Origin: JBCCGI01 sp039029355 | Lineage (GTDB): Bacteria; Planctomycetota; UBA1135; GCA-002686595 | Reading direction: 5' to 3' | Assembly (NCBI GenBank): GCA_039029355.1 | Contig: JBCCGI010000024.1 | Coordinates: 1-64,000 of the forward strand | Length of the DNA stretch: 64,000 nt | Notes under the pieces: model-generated | Database searches by the model: none | The model's input: only the letters and a program-made list of their open reading frames with translations | Told to the model about the DNA's origin: nothing | Translations under genes and position numbers: made by a program | Shown: piece after piece, positions 18,114-27,019 of the stretch | Layout of the letters: each line of letters begins with the position of its first letter | How positions within the stretch are numbered: the first letter of the stretch is position 1

Positions 18114-18506
18114 ATGGCTCCCCTGGACCGAGACGGCCTGCGGACGACGCTTGCGGGCTTCGACGACGAGCGCAAGAAGATCGTCGGCGGACTGATCGCC
18201 GTGATGCTGAAGCACGCGCAGCGCGTGCGCGATCGCGAGTGGATCTCGGAGCAGTACGCGCAGGTGGCGCTGCTCGCCGTCGGCTTCGATGACGTGGAGA
18301 AGGCCGGCGTCTATCTGCGCGCCAACGCCGAGGCCGTGCTCGGTGCGAGCTACCTCCTGTTCCAGTGTGTCGGAGACGACCTCGCCGGGCGCGCCACCGA
18401 CGGCTTCAGCTTCGAAGATGCGATGGTGCAGGCGATGAGCTACTTCGTCGCTCCGGGGTCGGATTCGGGGGGGAATCCTGGCTCCGCGGTGCCTCCTGCC
18501 GGATAG
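18114..18506 (+). CDS. Small cytoplasmic helical protein, unknown function
   Basis: The product has 130 residues and no signal peptide or membrane segment. It is amphipathic and probably all-helical (DERKKIVGGLIAVMLKHAQRV, AQVALLAVGFDDVEKAGVY), with a Gly/Pro/Ser-rich C-terminal tail. The frame is open upstream of 18114, but only across the divergent promoter region and the sulfatase start. The ATG is preceded by a TAGAGT box and fits a leaderless start. The SlyD-type isomerase gene begins 53 nt downstream on the same strand. I do not recognise the family and no function can be read from it. Confidence 0.65.
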   Translation: MAPLDRDGLRTTLAGFDDERKKIVGGLIAVMLKHAQRVRDREWISEQYAQVALLAVGFDDVEKAGVYLRANAEAVLGASYLLFQCVGDDLAGRATDGFSFEDAMVQAMSYFVAPGSDSGGNPGSAVPPAG

Positions 18507-18559
18507 TGCGGGGGCACCCTTCACTCAACAGAACCGAGCCCGGCCCAGGAGCCCACTCC

Positions 18560-19045
18560 GTGCAAATCGCGAAACACACCGTTGCCTCGATCGACTACAC
18601 GCTTTCCGACGACGCTGGCAACGTGATCGACTCCTCCAAGGACCGCGGGCCGCTTACCTACGTACACGGCGTCGGCGGGCTGATCCCCGGGCTCGAGAAG
18701 GAGTTGGACGGCAAGGCCACGGGCGACAGCCTCAAGGTGCGGGTCGAGCCGGCGGAGGGCTACGGCGAGCGCAACGACGCGATGGTGCAGGACGTCCCGC
18801 GCGCCCAACTGCCCGAGGGCGTCGACGTCCAGGTGGGCATGCAGCTGCAGGCGCAGACGCCGAACGGCCCGCACATCGTCACCGTCGTGGGTGTGACGGA
18901 AGACGCGGTGAAGCTCGACGGCAACCACCCGCTCGCGGGCGTGGCGCTGAACTTCGACGTCAAGATCGTCGAGGTCCGCGCCGCCACCGCCGAAGAGATC
19001 GAGCACGGCCACGTGCACGGGGCCGGCGGGCCTCCTCAGGGCTAG
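18560..19045 (+). CDS. slyD: SlyD-type FKBP peptidyl-prolyl cis-trans isomerase
   Basis: The product has 161 residues. The start is GTG 18560, 8 nt after AGGAG. It catalyses cis-trans isomerisation of prolyl bonds and acts as a folding chaperone in the cytoplasm. The N-terminal FKBP half contains VIDSSKDRGPLTYVHGVGG and LIPGLEKELDGKATGD. A SlyD-type insert-in-flap domain follows (AEGYGERNDAMVQDVPR, then VGMQL), and the chain returns to FKBP strands (HPLAGVALNFDVKIVEV). The C-terminus is short and His-containing (HGHVHG), a reduced form of the metal-binding tail of E. coli SlyD. The length and order match the family well. It converges on the MOSC gene with 31 nt between the stops. Confidence 0.93.
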   Translation: MQIAKHTVASIDYTLSDDAGNVIDSSKDRGPLTYVHGVGGLIPGLEKELDGKATGDSLKVRVEPAEGYGERNDAMVQDVPRAQLPEGVDVQVGMQLQAQTPNGPHIVTVVGVTEDAVKLDGNHPLAGVALNFDVKIVEVRAATAEEIEHGHVHGAGGPPQG

Positions 19046-19076
19046 GGCAGGGGGCTCGCTTCGCCGAACCGGCGCG

Positions 19077-19625
19077 CTAGAGCTTGCGCGCCTCGTCGCC
19101 GCAACGCACGACGCCCGGCTCGATCACGCGCGCGTTGGCGCCGCGCAGCCGCAGGCTGCGGCCGAGGGGCGTGTTGACCCAGCGCAGGGCCTCCTTGCCG
19201 AAGCGCTGGGCGAACTTGGCGCATCCGGTGTGCGGCGGGGCGGTGAGCTCGACGACCGCTGTGCCGACCTGGACGCGCGTCCCGGGCGGGAGGTTCTCCT
19301 CGCTCAGGTCGAGGTCCACGTAGATCTGGTCTCCCGCCAGGGCCCAGCGGTCGCGCTCGCCGGCGAAGGCCTCGACGGCGCGGATGTTGATCAGCGTCAG
19401 CTGCTTCTCGGGGTGCGGCGAGCCGTCGGGCATGGCGCTGGACGGGCGCGCCTGCCACGTGTCGCCGACCAGTCCGACCTCGGCGTCGAGCGCGGCCTGT
19501 TCTAGCTCCTCGCGCTCGCCCTGGGCCGGCCTCCGCACCAGCATGTCGATCCGGCCGGCGTCGGCCGGGGTGTCGCGAATGGCGTCCAGGTGTCGGTCGA
19601 GCTCGGGGAGCGTGCGGCTGCTCAT
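19077..19625 (-). CDS. MOSC domain protein
   Basis: The product has 182 residues from ATG 19625. An alternative ATG 12 nt upstream (MLGAM) is possible. The MOSC core is clear: VGDTWQARPS, then LTLINIRAVEAFA, LPPGTRVQVGTAVVELTAPPHTG, and the conserved Cys in HTGCAKFAQRFG (Cys ~140), followed by LRWVNTPLGR. MOSC domains occur in molybdenum-cofactor sulfurases and small YiiM-like proteins that reduce N-hydroxylated compounds with Moco. This stand-alone domain belongs with the latter size class. No molybdopterin gene is nearby. It is probably cytoplasmic and unrelated to its secretome neighbours. Confidence 0.88.
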   Translation of the reverse strand: MSSRTLPELDRHLDAIRDTPADAGRIDMLVRRPAQGEREELEQAALDAEVGLVGDTWQARPSSAMPDGSPHPEKQLTLINIRAVEAFAGERDRWALAGDQIYVDLDLSEENLPPGTRVQVGTAVVELTAPPHTGCAKFAQRFGKEALRWVNTPLGRSLRLRGANARVIEPGVVRCGDEARKL

Positions 19626-19711
19626 CGCGCCTAGCATGCCAGGTGAGGACGCCGGCGCGCGGGACGAAGTTGTCGGAGTACTGCGCGCGACGCCGCGGGC
19701 GCGTTTGCTGT

Positions 19712-19717
19712 TACGCT
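19712..19717 (+). promoter_or_regulatory. Candidate -10 box (TACGCT), leaderless
   Basis: TACGCT lies 6 nt before the ATG at 19724 and there is no Shine-Dalgarno sequence. Confidence 0.35.
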
Positions 19718-19723
19718 CGCGTG

Positions 19724-21412
19724 ATGACGCCGCACGTGCTCCCGCTCCTGGTCCGCAGTTCTCTCGCCGCCCTGCTGCTCGGTGTTGCCGCCTCCGCGCA
19801 GGTCCGGCATCCCGGCGCACCTGCGGGTGCGCGCACGCCCGAGGCGCCGATCCCGACCGTGCGGATCGCCGCCCCCGACATCGCGGCGCTCGCGGCCGAA
19901 GACGCCCGCCGTACCGCCGAGGGCGTCGTCGGGCCGGTGCGCTACGGAGTCCCGCTCGAGCTCCCGCTCGCGTTCGAGGACGAGGCCCTGTGGCAGCACA
20001 CCGGGGACGGCGAGCTGCTGGTCGGACGCCTCGCGCTGACCAGTCCCGGGGCGCTCAACCTCGGGCTCGAGCTGGAGGTCTACGACCTGCCGCCCCAGGG
20101 GCGCCTGTTCGTCTACGACGCCGACGACGGCACGGTGCTCGGCGCCTACACCAGCACCGAACGTCACCCGGACGGAGGGCTGGTCGTCCAGCCGCTCCCC
20201 GGAGAGCGCCTGGTGATCGAGTACGCCCAGCCCGCGGACACCGCCGGGCTGCCGCGCCTGCGGGTCGGGCGCCTGATCTACGGCTACCGCGACGTCTACG
20301 CACTGCTCGCCGCCGAGGACGGCGGCTGCCCGCTGGTCGACGTGAACTGCCCCGAGGGCGACCCCTATCCGAACCAGAAGCGCGCGACCGTGCGCACGCT
20401 CAACGGCGGGGGCTTCTGCTCGGGCGTGCTGATCAACAACACCGCGAACGACGGGACGCCCTACGTCTACACCGCCAACCACTGCCAGCAGGGCCCCGGC
20501 ATGGTGGTCTTCTTCAACTATCAGAACGCGGGCTGCGGCGTGGGTCCGGCCCCCGACGGCCAGACGACCTCGGGCGCCGTGCTGCTGGCGAACGACCAGG
20601 ACACCGACGGACGCCTGCTGCGCATCACCTCGGCGGTGCCGGCCTCCTACGAGCCCTACTTCGCGGGCTGGAGCCTCAGCACCGAGGACCTCGCCTTCGG
20701 GCTCTCGATGCACCACCCGTTCGCGATGCCGAAGAAGCTGTCGATCGACCTCAACGGCGGCGGGATGACGACCGGCACGTACTTCGGCATCGGCACGGTG
20801 AAGGTCTGGGAGGTGGTGTGGGACGTCGGCGACCTGCTCACCGGCAGCTCGGGCGGCCCGCTGTTCGACGAGGCCGGCCGCCTGCGCGGGACGCTGACCG
20901 GGGCACAGTTTGACTGCTCCGGCCAGTACGGGCGCTTCCACAACTTCTGGGCCGACGTGGGTCTCGCGACGTGGCTCGACCCGCTGGGCACCGGCGCGGC
21001 CTCCCTCGACGGCTACGAGCCCTGCCCGCCGGCCGCGGCGGGCGAGTCGGTGCGGCTGGGCGCGCCGGCGAACCCGCCGGCGCTGCTGCCGGGGGCGACG
21101 AGCGGCCCGGTGCTCGGCGCGACGTGGGATCCGGCCGTCGATCACGCCTCCTTCGCGACCGACGCTGTGCTCGACGTGCTCGTGGTCGGCGCCGGAGCGG
21201 TCAACGTGCCGTCGGCGATCGGCACGATCCTGTGCGACCCCGCCGGTCCGCTGCTGAGCTTCACCTCGACGCCCGGAGCGCCCTTCGCGGTGCCGGTGCC
21301 GGCGGTCTGCTCGTTCGCCGGCCAGGCGCTGTGCTCGCAGGGCGCGGCGGTGAACGCGGCGGGGGCGATCGCGCTGACGAACGCGCTCGACCTGACGCTG
21401 GGCACGCTCTAG
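19724..21412 (+). CDS. Secreted lysyl-endopeptidase-like serine protease with terminal beta module
   Basis: The product has 562 residues. ATG 19724 opens a signal peptide (LVRSSLAALLLGVAASAQ). Residues ~30-200 look like a propeptide or jelly-roll region (LNLGLELEVYDLPPQGRLFVYD), as in Achromobacter protease I relatives. The trypsin-fold catalytic part has GFCSGVLINN and YTANHC (His253), TDGRLLRI (Asp295) and TGSSGGPLF (Ser376). All three triad residues are present. The C-terminal ~115 residues form a terminal beta module (LGAPANPPALLPGATSGPVLG onward, ending TNALDLTLGTL) that is strikingly similar to the end of the propeller protein at 44442-46232. Lys specificity is not established from sequence. 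A strong hairpin follows the gene. Confidence 0.88.
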   Translation: MTPHVLPLLVRSSLAALLLGVAASAQVRHPGAPAGARTPEAPIPTVRIAAPDIAALAAEDARRTAEGVVGPVRYGVPLELPLAFEDEALWQHTGDGELLVGRLALTSPGALNLGLELEVYDLPPQGRLFVYDADDGTVLGAYTSTERHPDGGLVVQPLPGERLVIEYAQPADTAGLPRLRVGRLIYGYRDVYALLAAEDGGCPLVDVNCPEGDPYPNQKRATVRTLNGGGFCSGVLINNTANDGTPYVYTANHCQQGPGMVVFFNYQNAGCGVGPAPDGQTTSGAVLLANDQDTDGRLLRITSAVPASYEPYFAGWSLSTEDLAFGLSMHHPFAMPKKLSIDLNGGGMTTGTYFGIGTVKVWEVVWDVGDLLTGSSGGPLFDEAGRLRGTLTGAQFDCSGQYGRFHNFWADVGLATWLDPLGTGAASLDGYEPCPPAAAGESVRLGAPANPPALLPGATSGPVLGATWDPAVDHASFATDAVLDVLVVGAGAVNVPSAIGTILCDPAGPLLSFTSTPGAPFAVPVPAVCSFAGQALCSQGAAVNAAGAIALTNALDLTLGTL

Positions 21413-21427
21413 GCGCGGCCCGGATCC

Positions 21428-21471
21428 ATGCCGCGCGCCCGGCGCCCTGCGGGGCGTCGGGCGCGCGGCGT
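21428..21471 (+). terminator. Strong GC hairpin after the serine protease gene
   Basis: Left arm 21431-21447 and right arm 21452-21468 match at 16 of 17 positions around a TGCG loop. Three further base pairs (one wobble) extend the stem outward to 21428/21471. There is no T-tract. It lies 16 nt past the stop and upstream of the leader of the first giant paralogue. Confidence 0.6.
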
Positions 21472-21521
21472 ACGCCCCCGAGGAGCCCACCTCGGGCGGG
21501 CGAGCCCCGCGCGGATCGGGG

Positions 21522-21618
21522 CGGACAGAAAATCCCGCGGAACGCTGAAAGGTCGGCAGGTCGACCTGCGGACAGCCCGGAGCCTCATCTCATCCGGTCT
21601 CTTTCCGCGGAGTTCAAC
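21522..21618 (+). repeat. Leader repeat, copy 1 (upstream of giant paralogue 1)
   Basis: About 97 nt sharing blocks with two other leaders (26925-27019 and 32416-32510): an A-rich GAAAAT/GAAATTTCG start, a CTGAAAG/GTGAAAG core, GGACAGCCC (shared with copy 3) and TTCCGCGGAG just before the start codon. The block probably holds the promoter and ribosome binding site (GCGGAG, 6 nt before ATG). Confidence 0.6.
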
Positions 21619-24600
21619 ATGCTCAGGCTCGCTGTGCGTTCGTTCTCGATCCTTGCCCTTGTCGGTGGAGCCCTGTGTCCGCCGGCCGACGCCCAGTGCG
21701 ACGGGGACATCCTTGTCCACGAACCGGGCATCGACGACTCGTTTGGCACCGACGTCGACCTTGTGGACGGCCTGATGGTGGTGGGCGATCCAGGGGAGGG
21801 CCGCATCCACTTCGCTCAGCCGGGGAGCGGCGGCGACTATGTCGTGACCGGGGGGCTCTCGGGCTCCGTCGGGACCGGCTTCGGGGCGCGAGTCGGACTG
21901 GAGGGAGGCTCCGTCTACGTTGGGGAAGCTGAGTATCCCATGGGAGGGGCGGTGCGTCGCTACCAGAACTTCGGCGGCTTCTGGGCCCCTTTCGCTCCCC
22001 TCTACGCGATGGACGTCACCAACGTCGGCGACCCCGTCGACCCCGACGGTCGCTTCGGCGCGGACTTTGACGTCGACAACGGACGGCTCATCGTCGGAGC
22101 ACCGGACAACCTCGGCGGCGCCGGGAGCGCGTACATCTACGACAGCTGGAGCTCTCAACCGTACAGCTGCCGCGACATGATCATCGAGGCCTACCCGGGT
22201 GTGCTCGGCGGCATCGAGCCGAAGCACCTCGGCACGTCGGTCGCCATCGAGGGCAACTGGGCCATGGTCGGCGCGCCCGGCGAGGGCGGCATTCCGGGCA
22301 GCATCTGGTCCTTCAAGCGCAACGGAGGAACCTGGAAGTGCGACGGCCAACTCGGCGCCACGCCCTTCGTCCCGCCGTGGGTCAGGCTCGGCACGCGCGT
22401 CGAACTCGACGACGAGCGGCTCCTGTACTCCCAGTTCGCCGGCGGCAGCTACGAGACGCGGATGTACTCCCTCCAGGCCGGCGCCTGGTCGTTCGAGCCG
22501 TTCGATGCGCCGGGCGTCGTGACCGCCTTCGCCGGCGATCGCGCCGTGACCGCGGGCGCGGTGTCCTTCGACGCATTCTCCGCCTGTGCCACGTTCTCGG
22601 CCTGGACGCACTACCGCGCCAGCGACGGAAGCTGGGTGCAGGGGCCGGAGATCGAGGGGCCCACCCTGTGGAACAGCTTCCTCGGCGCCCGCGCCGCGAT
22701 CGACGGGTCGGAAATGGCGATCGCCTATCCGGCCGTCCTCTGTTTCGGGTCCCCCGGAGACCCGTTCGAGGGCTACGTCCAGATCGAGGACCTCGACTGC
22801 TACGGCGGCCCCGCCGGCGACTGCGACGGTAACTTCGTCCCGGACTTCGTCGAGATCGAGGCCGGGCTCGCGACCGACTGCAATGGTGACGGTGTGCCCG
22901 ACGCGTGCGCAACTCCGGTGACGCTGTCGCTGGTGTCGTCGGACGCCGACGGAGCGGTGTGTCAGGGAGAGGATTTCGGGCTGACCGCAGACGTGACGGT
23001 GGCGGGGGGAGCAGCCACGGCTCCGGAGATCATCTGGAAAGCGGACGGCACCGTGCTGCCGCCCCCGTCCGGCGTTCTTTCCGACGGAACGGAGTATCAG
23101 ATCGCCTCTATTCCTCCCACGGGGGATGCGACGTCGCTCCTCATTTTGACCGGGTTCCAGAGTACTGCAACGTCGGTGCAGACGACCGTCTTCGAGGCGT
23201 GCGTCACCGTCGGGGCCTGCGCGACGGTCACCGACTCGGTCTCGGTGATCGCCCAGCCCTATCCGGCGAAGCCCGCCATCCTGTCCACCGCTCCGGTGTG
23301 CGAGGGGGATCTGATTGAGCTGACGGCCGTTGGCACGTATGCGAGCCACGCGTGGTTCAAGTCGACGGGGGGAGGGGTCTTCGTGCCTGTGTCCGGCGGT
23401 ACGGACGCGACGCTCTCCGTCTCTACGCCGTTGGGGGCGACCATCGAATCGTACATGGTGGTCGTGAGCAATGCGGCGGGCTGCACGATCGGTAGCGATC
23501 CGGTCGTTCTCCAGGCGAGCGACATCATCACGAAGCCGACGATCACCGCACCCAGCTCACCGACGTGCCAGGGCAGCTCGCTGACGCTGTGCGCGACGCC
23601 GGGCTATGACGAGTACCACTGGTCGCTCGACGGAGAGCTGTACCAAATCACGACGACCGAGAAGCTCGACCTGCCCACCTCGAATCCGGACGACATCGAC
23701 GGCATCTATACGGTGCAGGTCGGTTTCGCCGGGCAGTTCTGCACGACCCCGAGCGAGGAGGTCGAGATCACGATCGACGATGTATTCACGCTCGATGTCG
23801 TGTCCTCCGAGCCCAGCGGCAACGTGTGCCAAGGAGGGAGCTTCGTGCTGACGGCGACCGCGTCGCCCTCGACGGGAGCGCCCATCAGCTGGTCGCTGGA
23901 CTCCGCGGGGCTCTTCCATGGGGCGGTGGGCGCCGACGGGAGCGAGTTCAGTATCACCAATGACCTCTCGTCCGGCGTCTCAACTCTGACCGTCGACAAC
24001 TTCCAGGGCGACGCCGCCGTGGTTGCGACCAACCTGTTCGAGGCGAACGTCACCGACGGGGGCTGTGATCTGAACCAAACGATGTCGGTCGACGCGCTGT
24101 CAGCCCCGGCGAAGCCGACGATTTTGTCGGATGGGCCGGTGTGCGAGGGACACCCGCTGACGCTGACGGTACAGGGCTCCTACGCGAGTCACGACTGGTA
24201 CGACTCGAGCGGTCTGCTGGTCTCCGGCGATCCGGTAGGCGAGCTGGCTGTCCCCACGGGTCTCGGCACTCCGAGCTCCTACTACGTGGTCGTGAGCAAC
24301 GCGGCGGGCTGCACGGTCGATAGCGACCCGTTTGTTATCGACGCGAGTCACGTCATCACGAAGCCCGAGGTCACCCTCTCCGGTGGGCCGGCCTGCGACG
24401 GCGCGCTGGTCTTCACGACCGAGCAAGGGCTCGGGCACTACGAGTGGTTCTTCACGAACAGCGACGGGACGACCTCTCTCTCGGAACTGAGCTTCGCGAG
24501 CGGAGCGTCGACCTATGAGCTCGTCGTCGAGACCGGTGACCTCGACCTGATCGAGGGGGACTACACCGTGCAGGTGGGGTCCTCCAGTGGCCCATGCACG

Positions 24601-26751
24601 CCGGCTAGCGACCCCGTTTCGATCGACGCGAGCGCGCTTGCGACGAAGGTCGACTGGATCGGCATCGACGGCGCGTCCGGGGACTTCAGCGATGCCAGCA
24701 AGTGGACTCCCTGCGGACCGCCGCAGGCGGATGTTTGCGTGAACCAGGGGGCCAGCGGGTTCAATACGCTGCGGGTCGACGGGAGCTTCAGCGTCGCGAA
24801 CATGCGGGTCTGGCAGGACTCACCGACGTTCCTGCAGATGGTCGAGCTCGATCCTGGCGCGGCACTTGACGTGCGCTCGGAGCTGTGGCTGGGCGCGGGC
24901 GCGCGTGTCGAGCTTCAGGGGGGCACGGTGACCGCAGGGGCCGAGCAGCTCGGAAGGCTGGTGCTCGACGGCGCGCAAGCGGCGGGTACGGGGCTGCTTC
25001 CGCCGACTCCAGAGCTCGTGGGGCACGGCCTGATCGACACCGAGCTCGACAACGGGCTGCGCGTGCAGGCCGATAGCGGCACGCTCGTGATCGACGGGCC
25101 GCTTCTCACCAACCGCGAAGACGCGCTGCTGTCGACCAGCTCCGGCGAGGGGGCGGTGCTCAGCGTTCAAACGGATGCCTTCGTCCAGGAGGGAACGCTC
25201 GACGTTGCTCCGGACAGCCAGGTCCGCTTCGGTTCCGGAACGGCGCTGATCAACGACGGGCGCATCGTCGTTCAGGCGGACGGCAAGCTGATCGGACCGG
25301 CGCTGTTCGTCAACAACGGAAGCAGCACGGACTCTCAGGTGTTGGGGGAGAACGGCCTGTATGTCGATGGAACGGTCGAGGTCCTGGCAGGTGCAACTCT
25401 CTCGAACCTCGGTGAGCTGTTTAGCTCCGGAGGAGTCATCGCGGGCTTTCTCACCAACGAGGGCACCTTTCGCGTCGGCGGGACGGAAGACAGTGTGGTC
25501 AAGGGCAACCTGGCGAACCCCGGGCTCGTGGTCGTCATGGAAGACCTGGTGCTCACCGTTGAAGGAGACTACCTCGGCAGCGGCGACAACGTGATAGGAC
25601 TAGGAGACTGCTTTGAGGGTACGCCCGGAGTGACATGCGATGGAGGCTCGGTCCAAGACTCAGCGGACGGCGGATCGGCAGCCGGGCTTACGGTCTACGG
25701 AGACGTCGTGCTGGAGGCCGGCGCTCTGCTCGATCTGGACGGGGTGTTTGAGGTGCACGGCGACTGGAGCGTCGCAATCGACGACCCCGCGTCGCTCGAC
25801 CTAGCGGAGCTGCGGCTCGGAGCCTTGTTCGACACCCAGGCCGTGGAGGCGATCGGCGTCGACTACGGCACGCCGGGCGACTGGAACGCACCGGCGCTCA
25901 ACGCCATCGGCGTCGTGGAGGTCGGTCCCGACCTTGCCCAAGTCACGATCCACGATGACTTCGACAACTCCGGCGAGGGCACGCCCAACGTCTTCTACGC
26001 CGAGAGCCTCGTGGTCCGCTCCGGCTCCCTGCTTGCGACCGCGGGGAACACCGTCCGTGCTGGGCACCTGGAGCTCGAACTGGGCTCGACGCTCGACCTT
26101 GGAAGCGGGACCGTCTTCTACGAGACTGTCTCGCCGGCCAACCCCGGTGCTCCGGGAAGCGGGGTCACCGTGGTTGGGAGCGGCGAGCTCCTCCCGGCGC
26201 CTGCGCCGGACTGCGACCGGGACGGAGTGTCCGACGCGGACGAGATCGCAGCGGGCGCGCCCGACTGTGACGGCAACGGGATCCCCGACGATTGCGACTA
26301 CGCCCTAGGTCTGGCCTTCGATCTCGACGGCAACCAGACGCCCGACAGCTGTCAGCAGCTGAGCACCGACAAGCCGGCCGTCTCACTGGCGGCGGGAACG
26401 CGCCAGGAGCTACGCCTGCACGCAGGCTCGCCGTTCGCGGGCGGCATGTACTTCCTCGGCGGCTCGGCGACCGGCACCACGCCCGGGTTCGCGTTCGGGG
26501 GGACGGTCATCCCGCTGAACTTCGACCCCTACACGTGGCAGACCCTCGCGATGCCCGACATGCTGCCGCTGCTCGACAACCTGGGCTTCCTCGACGAGAA
26601 CGGTGACGCAAGCGCGAGCTTCGGCTTCGAAGCAGGCTACGAGCCGCTCCTCGCCGGCCTCACCCTCTACCACGCCTTCGTCGTGCTAGACCCCAGCACT
26701 TTCGGCATCGAGCTCGTCAGCAACTACGTGACCGTCGAGCTCCAACCCTGA
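21619..26751 (+). CDS. Giant secreted multidomain protein, tandem paralogue 1
   Basis: The product has 1,710 residues with a signal peptide 1-25 (FSILALVGGALCPPADA). Order: FG-GAP-type propeller ~28-395 (VVGDPGEGRIHF, IVGAPDNLGG, VGAPGEGGIPGS); acidic calcium loops ~400-435 (DCDGNFVPDFVE, DCNGDGVPDACA); six Ig-like/PKD-like units ~436-1010 with openings VCQGEDF, VCEGDL, TCQGSS, VCQGGS, VCEGHP and ACDGAL; a repetitive beta-strand, probably beta-helix, region ~1013-1520; a second calcium segment ~1530-1560 (DCDRDGVSDADE, DCDGNGIPDDCD); and a C-terminal beta module ~1590-1710 ending NYVTVELQP. No catalytic motif was seen. A surface adhesin or scaffold role is inferred. It is a close paralogue of the next gene throughout. 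Confidence 0.85.
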   Translation: MLRLAVRSFSILALVGGALCPPADAQCDGDILVHEPGIDDSFGTDVDLVDGLMVVGDPGEGRIHFAQPGSGGDYVVTGGLSGSVGTGFGARVGLEGGSVYVGEAEYPMGGAVRRYQNFGGFWAPFAPLYAMDVTNVGDPVDPDGRFGADFDVDNGRLIVGAPDNLGGAGSAYIYDSWSSQPYSCRDMIIEAYPGVLGGIEPKHLGTSVAIEGNWAMVGAPGEGGIPGSIWSFKRNGGTWKCDGQLGATPFVPPWVRLGTRVELDDERLLYSQFAGGSYETRMYSLQAGAWSFEPFDAPGVVTAFAGDRAVTAGAVSFDAFSACATFSAWTHYRASDGSWVQGPEIEGPTLWNSFLGARAAIDGSEMAIAYPAVLCFGSPGDPFEGYVQIEDLDCYGGPAGDCDGNFVPDFVEIEAGLATDCNGDGVPDACATPVTLSLVSSDADGAVCQGEDFGLTADVTVAGGAATAPEIIWKADGTVLPPPSGVLSDGTEYQIASIPPTGDATSLLILTGFQSTATSVQTTVFEACVTVGACATVTDSVSVIAQPYPAKPAILSTAPVCEGDLIELTAVGTYASHAWFKSTGGGVFVPVSGGTDATLSVSTPLGATIESYMVVVSNAAGCTIGSDPVVLQASDIITKPTITAPSSPTCQGSSLTLCATPGYDEYHWSLDGELYQITTTEKLDLPTSNPDDIDGIYTVQVGFAGQFCTTPSEEVEITIDDVFTLDVVSSEPSGNVCQGGSFVLTATASPSTGAPISWSLDSAGLFHGAVGADGSEFSITNDLSSGVSTLTVDNFQGDAAVVATNLFEANVTDGGCDLNQTMSVDALSAPAKPTILSDGPVCEGHPLTLTVQGSYASHDWYDSSGLLVSGDPVGELAVPTGLGTPSSYYVVVSNAAGCTVDSDPFVIDASHVITKPEVTLSGGPACDGALVFTTEQGLGHYEWFFTNSDGTTSLSELSFASGASTYELVVETGDLDLIEGDYTVQVGSSSGPCTPASDPVSIDASALATKVDWIGIDGASGDFSDASKWTPCGPPQADVCVNQGASGFNTLRVDGSFSVANMRVWQDSPTFLQMVELDPGAALDVRSELWLGAGARVELQGGTVTAGAEQLGRLVLDGAQAAGTGLLPPTPELVGHGLIDTELDNGLRVQADSGTLVIDGPLLTNREDALLSTSSGEGAVLSVQTDAFVQEGTLDVAPDSQVRFGSGTALINDGRIVVQADGKLIGPALFVNNGSSTDSQVLGENGLYVDGTVEVLAGATLSNLGELFSSGGVIAGFLTNEGTFRVGGTEDSVVKGNLANPGLVVVMEDLVLTVEGDYLGSGDNVIGLGDCFEGTPGVTCDGGSVQDSADGGSAAGLTVYGDVVLEAGALLDLDGVFEVHGDWSVAIDDPASLDLAELRLGALFDTQAVEAIGVDYGTPGDWNAPALNAIGVVEVGPDLAQVTIHDDFDNSGEGTPNVFYAESLVVRSGSLLATAGNTVRAGHLELELGSTLDLGSGTVFYETVSPANPGAPGSGVTVVGSGELLPAPAPDCDRDGVSDADEIAAGAPDCDGNGIPDDCDYALGLAFDLDGNQTPDSCQQLSTDKPAVSLAAGTRQELRLHAGSPFAGGMYFLGGSATGTTPGFAFGGTVIPLNFDPYTWQTLAMPDMLPLLDNLGFLDENGDASASFGFEAGYEPLLAGLTLYHAFVVLDPSTFGIELVSNYVTVELQP

Positions 26752-26759
26752 TGGACGCC

Positions 26760-26793
26760 GCGGTGCGGGCGGTCCTCGGATCGCCCTCACCGC
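26760..26793 (+). terminator. Hairpin after giant paralogue 1
   Basis: Arms 26760-26771 and 26782-26793 pair at 11 of 12 positions around a 10-nt loop, starting 9 nt after the stop. The equivalent position after paralogue 2 also carries a hairpin. Confidence 0.45.
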
Positions 26794-26924
26794 AGTAGGG
26801 GAAGCCCTTGGCGCGGGGCACGTCACGAAGCCGCGCCGATCTCTCGGCTCGATCGCGGGCGAGGCCTGCCCGGTCCGAATGGGCAGCCCTCGCCCGCGCG
26901 CACCTCCCCCGTCGCGGGCCGAGC

Positions 26925-27019
26925 GCGAGGAAATTTCGCAATGCGATGAAAGACGGGCCCGGGCTCTCCGGCTCTCCGACCGCCGGACTCGAACCCAACC
27001 CATCTTCCGCGGAGCCCCT
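26925..27019 (+). repeat. Leader repeat, copy 2 (upstream of giant paralogue 2)
   Basis: About 95 nt related to the leaders at 21522 and 32416. Shared with copy 3: GAAATTTCG (as GGAAATTTCG here), GCG(A/G)TGAAAGA, CGCCGGA(C/T)TCGA and CCCAACC. Shared with both: TTCCGCGGAG before the ATG (GCGGAG, 5 nt spacing). Confidence 0.6.
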